A stretch of DNA of 6,290 nt from an uncultured Collinsella sp. (GTDB taxonomy: Bacteria > Actinomycetota > Coriobacteriia > Coriobacteriales > Coriobacteriaceae). A model generated the notes under the pieces. That model saw nothing but the letters and a program-made list of their open reading frames with translations. It made no database searches and had not been told where the DNA came from. Made by a program: the position numbers and the translations under genes. The DNA is taken from positions 1 through 6,290 of the forward strand of contig UQWV01000087.1 in NCBI GenBank assembly GCA_900544845.1. Reading direction: 5' to 3'. Shown here in pieces: positions 1-5,619 of the stretch (position 1 is its first letter; each line of letters begins with the position of its first letter).

Positions 1-1428
1 CTCGAGCATATCGTCGAAGGCTTTATGAAGCACCTGGGCAAGCCGCTCAGTGAGGACATCATCGCTTGGTCCTACATGGACCTGCTCGACCGCTCGACCA
101 AGAACATTCAACTCTCGGTGTCGCACAAGACGCTCGGCGAGCTGCACCCTGCCGACATCGCCGACATTATCGAGCAGCTCGACCCGCGCCTGCGTGCGCA
201 GGTGTTTGCGCAGCTCGATACTGCCCAGGCCGCCGAGGCCATCTCGGAGTTCGATGACGACGAGCTCATGACCGAGATGCTCGAGGGTCTGTCCGACACC
301 GACGCATCGTCGATGCTAGCCATGATGGACCCGGACGATGCAGCCGATCTGATCGACGAGCTCGATTACGAGAAGGCCGAGAAGCTCCTGCGCCTGATGG
401 GCGTCAAGGAGGAGAAGGCGATTCGTAACCTGCTGGGGTATGAGGACAACACCGCCGGCCGCATCATGACCTCGGAGTTTGTCTCCCTGCCCGCCACGGC
501 AACGGTCGGTGACGCCATCGAGGCGATTCGCGAGCTCGACGAGGACTTCGAGAGCGTCTACTACGTCTATACCGAGGATCCGAGCGGCATGCTGACCGGC
601 GTGCTTTCGCTGCGCACGCTGATCGTAGCCGACCGCGACGCCACGCTGGGGCAGCTGGCCTATCGCGACCTGGTCTATGTGTCGCCCGACGAGGACCAGG
701 AAGACGTGACGGACGAGATGACCAAGTACGACCTGGTTGCCATCCCTGTCTGCGACGAGAACCGTCATATCCTGGGTATCGTAACCTTCGACGACGCCAT
801 GGACGTTATTGCCGAGGAGCATCAGGAGGACCTGCAGATCGCCGGTGTCGGCTCGGGCGATAGCGCGTCGGACGACTCGACGAACGTGCTCAGCTGGTTT
901 GTGCATCGCCAGTACTGGGTTGTCGTATGGGGCATCGCGTCGTGCATCATGGCGACCGTGCTGGGAACGGCGCTCGGCTCCGCGCATCTGGTGGTGTTCC
1001 CCATGTGTGCCATGCCGCTCGTGCTGCTGGCGGCCTCGCGCATGGTGTCGTTCGTCAAGAACTATTTCCTGGAGTATGACGGTCACGACGACGAGCCCAA
1101 GCCGTATCTGGGGTTCTTCTTCCAGAGCACGGGCATGGGTCTGATTCTGTCACTCGTGACCTACCTGTGCGCCCAGCTGGTGCGCACCGCCGCGTTCCCC
1201 GATGCGCCCATGTTTGAGGAGCAGCTCTTTACCGGCTGCTTTAATATCGCTGCCATCATTTGCCTAGTTGGCAACATGAGCGCCGTGATTTACCTGATGG
1301 TGCTGTTCTGGCGTGACGAGCATGACCTCAACACGTCGGGCACCGCCATGAACGTTATTGCCGTCATGATCTCGTGCGTAGCGTACTGCGCCGCTGCGGT
1401 GCTGCTCACCATGTCGGTCATTGGTTAG
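1..1428 (+). CDS. MgtE-type Mg2+ sensor (MgtE_N + 2 CBS) with divergent membrane domain, 5' partial
   Basis: The frame is open from base 1, so the true start lies upstream; the ATG at 25 is probably internal. Residues are counted from the first codon in the window (475 visible). Residues 39-150 form an MgtE_N superhelix (LHPADIADIIEQL, then acidic repeats such as MDPDDAADLIDEL). Residues 151-276 hold two CBS domains beginning at GRIMTSEFV and ending at GIVTFDDAMDVIAEEHQEDL, whose acidic tail resembles the MgtE cytosolic Mg2+-sensing region. A plug-like linker (HRQYW) leads to about five hydrophobic helices (305-326, 328-352, 372-394, 409-437, 448-475). In known MgtE channels the cytosolic domains close the pore when Mg2+ is high. 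Here the membrane part lacks the GGNAGTQ-like motif and the pore Asp region, so transport is doubtful. The first visible residues resemble the end of a PRC-barrel segment, as in actinobacterial PRC-MgtE_N-CBS proteins. It is probably co-transcribed with the NRAMP gene and may regulate it (inference). Confidence 0.85.
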   Translation, partial: LEHIVEGFMKHLGKPLSEDIIAWSYMDLLDRSTKNIQLSVSHKTLGELHPADIADIIEQLDPRLRAQVFAQLDTAQAAEAISEFDDDELMTEMLEGLSDTDASSMLAMMDPDDAADLIDELDYEKAEKLLRLMGVKEEKAIRNLLGYEDNTAGRIMTSEFVSLPATATVGDAIEAIRELDEDFESVYYVYTEDPSGMLTGVLSLRTLIVADRDATLGQLAYRDLVYVSPDEDQEDVTDEMTKYDLVAIPVCDENRHILGIVTFDDAMDVIAEEHQEDLQIAGVGSGDSASDDSTNVLSWFVHRQYWVVVWGIASCIMATVLGTALGSAHLVVFPMCAMPLVLLAASRMVSFVKNYFLEYDGHDDEPKPYLGFFFQSTGMGLILSLVTYLCAQLVRTAAFPDAPMFEEQLFTGCFNIAAIICLVGNMSAVIYLMVLFWRDEHDLNTSGTAMNVIAVMISCVAYCAAAVLLTMSVIG

Positions 1429-1432
1429 GTGG
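1427..1432 (+). promoter_or_regulatory. Ribosome binding site that decides the NRAMP start
   Basis: AGGTGG (five of six bases match AGGAGG) overlaps the stop codon of the upstream gene and lies four bases before GTG at 1437. The only earlier in-frame start is GTG at 1374, inside the upstream gene. It would add an Arg/His-rich tail of 21 residues unlike an NRAMP N-terminus. The arrangement suggests translational coupling of the two genes. Confidence 0.55.
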
Positions 1433-1436
1433 TCGC

Positions 1437-2699
1437 GTGCAAAATACCAAGCAAAAGTCGGGCACCAAGCAAAAGTTGACCATCGCGGCCATCTTTGGCG
1501 CTATGGGCCCCGGTCTGCTGGCGGCGCTTTCGGGCAATGACGCCGGCGGCATTGCAACGTATTCCAGTGCGGGCGCCAGCTATGGCTACAAGATGCTCTG
1601 GATGCTTCCCGTCATGACTGTGCTGCTCATCGTGACGCAGGAGACCGCGGCGCGCTGCGGCTGCGTCACGGGCAAGGGCCTGGCATCGCTCATCCGCGAG
1701 CGCTTTGGTGTGCGCAAGAGCGTGTTGGCCATGGCGGCGCTGTTGATCGCCAACACGGCTGTGACCATTTCGGAGTTTGCGGGCATCGCCAGCGGCCTTG
1801 CTCTCTTTGGCGTGCCGGCGAGCATCTCGGTGCCGTTGGTGGCGCTGCTGGTGTGGATGCTTACCATGTCGGGTAGTTTCCAGCGCATCGAGAAGATTCT
1901 GCTGCTGGTGAGCTGCGTGTTCGTGACCTATATTGTCGCCGCGTTTATGGCTGGCCCCAACTGGGGTGAGGTCGCGGTCGACCTGGTCGTGCCTAACATT
2001 CAAAATGACCCCAGCTACGTGTCGCTCGTGGTCGCAACGATCGGTACCACCATCGCGCCGTGGATGATTTTCTTGGCGCAGAACAACGTGGTCGATAAGA
2101 ACGCGGGCGAGGACGATATTGTGCTGCAGCGCATCGATACCGTGAGCGGCTCGCTTGCCGCCGATGTCATTGCCGGCTTCATTATCATCACGACCGGTAC
2201 GGTGCTGTTCCCGGCGGGTATTCAGATTAGCGATGCCGCCGATGCCGCCCGCGCGCTGGAGCCTATTGCGGGTCAGTGGTCCACGGTGCTGTTTGCCTCG
2301 GGCCTGGTCGCGGCGAGCTTCTTGGCCGCCTGCGTGCTGCCGGGCGTTACGTCGAGCGCTATCTGCGAGGCATTTGGCTGGGAGCGCGGTGCCGACCGCA
2401 GCTGGGACGAGGCCCCGGTCTATCGCGGCATCATTACGGCCATCATCGGTATCTCTGCCGTACTGGTGCTTATGCCCGGCGTCGATCTGTTCCAGATTAT
2501 GATGACCTCGCAGGTCATCAACGGCGTGCTACTGCCCGTGGTTCTGGTGTTCCAGGTGGTTATTGCCGCTGACCGTCACATTATGGGCACTAACCGCAAC
2601 GGCCGCGTGTGGAATGTGCTCACTTGGGCGACTATCGGTGTGATTACGGTGCTGACTGTCGTCATGTTCGTTCTGCAGGCGATGGGTTACAGCGCTTAA
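1437..2699 (+). CDS. NRAMP-family divalent metal transporter, probable Mg2+ type (NRMT)
   Basis: An integral membrane protein of 420 residues with about 11 hydrophobic helices, the normal NRAMP (SLC11) size. It should move divalent metal into the cytosol. The helix-1 site, DPGN in Mn/Fe NRAMPs, reads D35-A-G-G38. The helix-6 site, normally A-T-V-M-P-H-N-L-Y-L-H, reads T204-T-I-A207-P-W-M-I-F-L-A214. The metal-binding Asn, the soft-metal-selecting Met and the helix-6 His residues are therefore replaced by Gly, Ala, Trp and Ala, while the helix-1 Asp stays. This pattern is known from NRAMP-related Mg2+ transporters, including the Eggerthella lenta protein reported to carry Mg2+ and Mn2+ without proton coupling. 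A later SQVINGVLLP segment fits the conserved NRAMP helix-10 region. The start is GTG at 1437, eight bases after the MgtE-type gene, and a terminator follows the stop. Automatic annotation as an Mn/Fe transporter is probably wrong on substrate. Confidence 0.88.
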   Translation: MQNTKQKSGTKQKLTIAAIFGAMGPGLLAALSGNDAGGIATYSSAGASYGYKMLWMLPVMTVLLIVTQETAARCGCVTGKGLASLIRERFGVRKSVLAMAALLIANTAVTISEFAGIASGLALFGVPASISVPLVALLVWMLTMSGSFQRIEKILLLVSCVFVTYIVAAFMAGPNWGEVAVDLVVPNIQNDPSYVSLVVATIGTTIAPWMIFLAQNNVVDKNAGEDDIVLQRIDTVSGSLAADVIAGFIIITTGTVLFPAGIQISDAADAARALEPIAGQWSTVLFASGLVAASFLAACVLPGVTSSAICEAFGWERGADRSWDEAPVYRGIITAIIGISAVLVLMPGVDLFQIMMTSQVINGVLLPVVLVFQVVIAADRHIMGTNRNGRVWNVLTWATIGVITVLTVVMFVLQAMGYSA

Positions 2700-2717
2700 C
2701 GCCCACTTTTGCTTCCG

Positions 2718-2752
2718 AACAGGCCGCAGCGATGGGCTGCGGCCTGTTTTTT
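2718..2752 (+). terminator. Rho-independent terminator of the magnesium gene pair
   Basis: A perfect 13-bp stem (AACAGGCCGCAGC, 2718-2730, with GCTGCGGCCTGTT, 2736-2748) closes a five-base loop and runs into six T residues (2747-2752). It begins 19 bases after the NRAMP stop. There is no T-tract on the other strand, so it works only for rightward transcription. Confidence 0.93.
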
Positions 2753-2782
2753 GTCTGCTATAGGGTGTTAGTTATATAGCAA

Positions 2783-3010
2783 TGGACAAAAAATGCCAAA
2801 TATGAGTACTGTTGCTAAGTGAATAGCATTTACATCCTAAAAGATAATGAACATAGCCTTTAGTATGTTCATTAAAATTGGCTCCAATACGCCTTAAACC
2901 AGTCAGGTTGGCTGCTTTAGGGGGTTGTAGGGGTCGCTCGGACGTCATTTTGGGTGGTTTTGCCTGCTACTAAAATGGTAACAGTACTCATATTTGCCCT
3001 TTTTTGCCCA
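2783..3010. repeat. MITE-like element bounded by 31-base inverted repeats
   Basis: Bases 2783-2813 and the reverse complement of 2980-3010 match at 28 of 31 positions. They share an uninterrupted 16-base core (AAATATGAGTACTGTT) and a TGG...CAAAAAA outer end. The whole element is 228 bases, is AT-rich and has no transposase. Between the arms lie a perfect 11-bp hairpin (2845-2874) and a 5-bp one (2813-2828). No clear target-site duplication flanks it, so the borders are uncertain. It may be a miniature inverted-repeat transposable element, another dispersed intergenic repeat, or a structured RNA whose arms pair over a long distance. Confidence 0.55.
2845..2874. repeat. Perfect 11-bp hairpin inside the inverted-repeat element
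   Basis: TAATGAACATA (2845-2855) is exactly complementary to TATGTTCATTA (2864-2874) across an eight-base loop. The stem is AT-rich and no T-tract follows, so it is unlikely to be a terminator. It could be an internal structure of the element or a protein-binding dyad. Confidence 0.55.
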
Positions 3011-3155
3011 CAGACCTTTGAGGGTGCGGCGAAAAGGGCTTGTTTTGATTGTTTGGGGCAGGCACGAGGCGCGGAAACGATGTCTGGAGCGACGGAGCGG
3101 CCTGGAATTCATCCGTAGAGGTCTTCATTGGCTGCGCCAGGAGTGTCCCTAACTG

Positions 3156-3193
3156 CCGGAGGGGGTGTCTGCCGTGGCAGACACCCCCTCCGG
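3156..3193 (-). terminator. 18-bp palindrome, probable 3' hairpin or terminator of the acyltransferase gene
   Basis: CCGGAGGGGGTGTCTGCC (3156-3173) is perfectly complementary to 3176-3193, with only GT between the arms. It lies 23 bases beyond the acyltransferase stop. A GC-rich stem of this length would be extremely stable in RNA from either strand. There is no T-tract on either side, so it is not a canonical intrinsic terminator. U-less terminators and 3'-stabilising hairpins are proposed in high-GC Gram-positives. A dispersed palindromic repeat is the alternative. Confidence 0.55.
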
Positions 3194-3216
3194 ATGTGGG
3201 AAGTTTGCGCTGCAGG

Positions 3217-5433
3217 TTACTTGTCGGTGCCCAGCTTGTGCGGCTTGAGAGCGAGCGCATTGACGAGTGCGTCGGTGGCAGACTTGACGGCTGCCGGCTG
3301 CGGATCGTTGACGTGATCCTCGGGGTGTACGGGCAGGTCCTTCTTGACGGCATCGTGGATCAAGTTGAGGTACTCAGTCACGCCAGTGGTCGATAGGTGC
3401 GTGCCATCGCCATCGAACAGGTCGTTGCGGTTGGCACTGTATCCGTACCAATCGATAACGCGCACGTTCTTGTAGCGCGTAGCGGCGTTGGCGATGGCCT
3501 GGTTGGTAGAGCCAACCCACGGCTGCGGGCTGCGCGTGTTCACAAACACCACAATACGCTTATCTCCTGCATCGGCCATGATGGCGTCGATCTGGTCGTC
3601 GGTTACCAAGCCGTTGGTGCCCAGGGCAAAGACCACGATCTTGCCGGCAAGGTTCTGCTGGATATAGCCCTCAAATGTCGTGCGCCCCGCATCAAACTGG
3701 CGGCCCTTTTCGGCATCGATATGGCTGTGCGGGAACACGCCGTCAAAGGTGTCTACGGCACGCAGCGACACGGAGTCGCCGATCATAAGCAGATCGTAGG
3801 AGCCATCGGGGAAGCCGTCGTTGTCCTTGTCGGTGTCGTCGGCCGCCTGCTGGTCGGTGGGCGCGGTGTTCTTGGCTTCCTTGTTCAGAACTTCGGCGCC
3901 CTCGCCGCTCAGCGCAGACGTCTCGGGCACAAAGATCAGGCCGCCCAGTGCAACGACCAACACGACAGCGCAGGCTGCGCAGACAGGGATGTGCGTGCGT
4001 GCCCAGTTGGCGGGCGTGGTGGTGCCATCGCGGAATTCGGCGACGGTGCGCCCAAAGGCGCCCTTCCTAAACGGAGTCTCGATAAAGCGATAGCAGCACT
4101 CTGCCACGGCGACCACCAACAACACCTGCAAAATGTACTGCCACCACGGCGTATCGTTGATGTTGGCGACCGGGTTCATGAGGAGCAGCAGCGGATAGTG
4201 CCACAGGTAGATGCTGTAGGAGCGCTTGCCAACCCACACGAGTGGCTCGGCGGATAGCGCGCGGGCAACCATTCCCTGGGGCTGCACGCAGGCCGCGATG
4301 ACCATGAGCGTGAGGATCGAGCACAGCAGCGTGCCTCCGCGATACTGGAAGGCGGTGTAGCCGTTGGTGAGCGCGACCATGGCGGCAAGGCCAACCAGAC
4401 CCACGACGCCCAACACATCGATGGATGCGGGCGAGGACCAAAAACGCACGAGGGCGCTCGGCTGTGCCGGGGCGGTCTCGGCTGCTTCGTCGGCCTTCTC
4501 GCCAGGTTTGCCCTCGGCGTTCTTGCCGTGCTTGGCGGCGCCAGCCAAGCGATTGAGCCCCAAACGATGAGCGAGACGCACCGGCGCCAGGTCGCGATCG
4601 GGGATAAAGGCCATCCAGGCACCCAGCAGCAGCGAGAACACGCGGGTGTCGGTGCCGTAGTACACGCGGCTGGGGTCGGCGGCAGGGTTGTAAAGCACCG
4701 TCATGGCGAGGGCAGATACCGCGGCAAGGCCCAGAACCACGCGGCGCGTGTTGGGCTTGCTCACATGCATGGATACCATGGCAAACAGCAGCGGCGGCCA
4801 AATCAGGTAGAACTGTTCCTCGATGGCAAGCGACCAAAAGTGCGTGAGCGGTGAGGGGTCGCCCAGAGCATTGAAGTACGAGACGTTTTGAGCAATCTGC
4901 CACCAGTTGTTAAAGAACAGCAGCGACGGCAAGATGTCGGGGCGCATCTTGGTGAGCATCACGTGGTTGAAGACGGTGCACAGCGCGCAGGTCACCACCA
5001 CGACGGTTACCACGGCGGGGACCAGGCGACGGATGCGGCGAATCCAGAAGCTCTTGAGGTCGATGCGGCCGGTCTTAGCGACTTCGTTGAGCAGCAAGCG
5101 CGTGATCAGATAGCCCGAAAGCACAAAGAAGATCGTGACGCCGAGCAGACCGCCCTGCGCCCACGTGAGGTTAAGGTGATAGAGCACCACCGCGACGACG
5201 GCGAGCGTACGCAGGCCGTCAAGGGCAGGGATGTAGCGGGATTTGGGGCGAGCAGGCGTCTGCTCCGCGGCGGGAGTGTTGGCGCGGCCCGCGTTGTTGG
5301 CAGAAGCACGATGGGGGCTCACGGTGCGTCGCGGTTCGTTGGCACGGCGTTCGCCCTTCACGCGTTCGTGCGGCGCCGGCTCGTTGCCCGTGCGGCGTCG
5401 ACCGCGCGAGCCCGATTGCGAGAGTTGTTCCAT
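3217..5433 (-). CDS. OatA-like membrane O-acyltransferase (AT3 domain + SGNH domain)
   Basis: A 738-residue protein that should transfer acetyl groups across the membrane to an extracytoplasmic glycan. By analogy with OatA this would be peptidoglycan MurNAc, though another cell-surface polysaccharide is possible. Residues 1-66 are Arg-rich and probably cytoplasmic. The acyltransferase-3 domain spans about 67-460: R75-x10-H86, FFVLSGYLIT (102-111), the IRRIRRLVPA basic cluster (131-140), HFWSLAIEEQFYLIWP (198-213), SYSIYLWHYP (405-414) and RFIETPF (449-455). A charged Ala/Lys/Glu insert lies at 299-326. A final helix (about 483-502) leads to a linker and an SGNH domain with GDS (S554), GTNG (605-608) and DGTHLS (D676, H679), giving a complete Ser-Asp-His triad. 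The linker carries a calcium-loop-like motif at 533-543. The start is the first ATG after an in-frame stop; upstream GGATG is only a weak ribosome binding site. The gene appears monocistronic. Confidence 0.9.
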   Translation of the reverse strand: MEQLSQSGSRGRRRTGNEPAPHERVKGERRANEPRRTVSPHRASANNAGRANTPAAEQTPARPKSRYIPALDGLRTLAVVAVVLYHLNLTWAQGGLLGVTIFFVLSGYLITRLLLNEVAKTGRIDLKSFWIRRIRRLVPAVVTVVVVTCALCTVFNHVMLTKMRPDILPSLLFFNNWWQIAQNVSYFNALGDPSPLTHFWSLAIEEQFYLIWPPLLFAMVSMHVSKPNTRRVVLGLAAVSALAMTVLYNPAADPSRVYYGTDTRVFSLLLGAWMAFIPDRDLAPVRLAHRLGLNRLAGAAKHGKNAEGKPGEKADEAAETAPAQPSALVRFWSSPASIDVLGVVGLVGLAAMVALTNGYTAFQYRGGTLLCSILTLMVIAACVQPQGMVARALSAEPLVWVGKRSYSIYLWHYPLLLLMNPVANINDTPWWQYILQVLLVVAVAECCYRFIETPFRKGAFGRTVAEFRDGTTTPANWARTHIPVCAACAVVLVVALGGLIFVPETSALSGEGAEVLNKEAKNTAPTDQQAADDTDKDNDGFPDGSYDLLMIGDSVSLRAVDTFDGVFPHSHIDAEKGRQFDAGRTTFEGYIQQNLAGKIVVFALGTNGLVTDDQIDAIMADAGDKRIVVFVNTRSPQPWVGSTNQAIANAATRYKNVRVIDWYGYSANRNDLFDGDGTHLSTTGVTEYLNLIHDAVKKDLPVHPEDHVNDPQPAAVKSATDALVNALALKPHKLGTDK

Positions 5434-5619
5434 AAAACATCATCCAATGACGAGAATAATCAGCACGCCTTCATTGTAGCTGCCTGCTCCTGTGAATGCT
5501 TGCTGCTGGCGCAAGCTCAAGCGCGCGTCCACATCAAAGTGAACTAAAGTTATAGGGGGTGCGAGAGTGCACGATCGACGGCTGCGGTGGGCATAAGGCC
5601 CGCAGATGAGGAGGTTTCC
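5434..5619. promoter_or_regulatory. Divergent promoter region of acyltransferase and ribokinase genes
   Basis: Both genes start outward from this 186-base region, so it must carry two promoters. Leftward, a good -10 hexamer TACAAT lies at 5473-5478 (minus strand), about 40 bases before the start codon, but without a clear -35 at standard spacing. Rightward, TATAGG at 5551-5556 with TCCACA at 5528-5533 (17-base spacing) is a weak candidate. A dyad CTGCGG/CCGCAG (5582-5587 and 5600-5605) sits in the ribokinase leader just before its ribosome binding site. I cannot assign a regulator. Confidence 0.4.
5608..5614 (+). promoter_or_regulatory. Strong ribosome binding site of rbsK
   Basis: GAGGAGG includes the full AGGAGG consensus, five bases before ATG at 5620. 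It fixes the ribokinase start. Confidence 0.85.

Larger units (their letters stand above)
2753..3216. other. Gene-free region between convergent genes
   Basis: This 464-base stretch separates the 3' ends of the NRAMP and acyltransferase genes, so no promoter for either is needed here. Up to about 3010 it is clearly richer in A/T than the flanking genes. I find no convincing coding region. It contains a small hairpin (TGCTATA at 2756-2762 with TATAGCA at 2775-2781), the inverted-repeat element at 2783-3010 and the palindrome at 3156-3193. Bases 3011-3155 show nothing recognisable. Confidence 0.7.

Noticed and set aside
1374..1436. Upstream GTG start that would extend the NRAMP protein by 21 residues
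   Set aside because: It lies within the upstream gene, gives an Arg/His-rich tail unlike NRAMP, and the GTG at 1437 has its own ribosome binding site.
2996..3039. GCCCTTTT/AAAAGGGC dyad as a second terminator
   Set aside because: The 8-bp stem has a 28-base loop and only an irregular T-rich tail, so it is weaker than chance-resistant evidence would require.
2753..3216. CRISPR array or tRNA in the gene-free region
   Set aside because: There are no regularly spaced direct repeats and no cloverleaf or TPsiC-arm-like sequence.
2988..3353. Minus-strand open frame of 121 codons across the intergenic region
   Set aside because: It overlaps the acyltransferase 3' end in another frame, reads through the palindrome and inverted-repeat arm, and encodes a low-complexity Pro/Ser/Gln-rich product with no recognisable domain.
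3397..4257. Plus-strand open frame of 286 codons
   Set aside because: It is antisense to the acyltransferase gene, whose frame contains complete catalytic motifs; long antisense frames are common in high-GC DNA.
5582..5605. CTGCGG/CCGCAG dyad in the ribokinase leader as a riboswitch or operator
   Set aside because: Only six base pairs with an unpaired centre; it is noted within the promoter region, but nothing links it to a known ribose regulator or riboswitch class.
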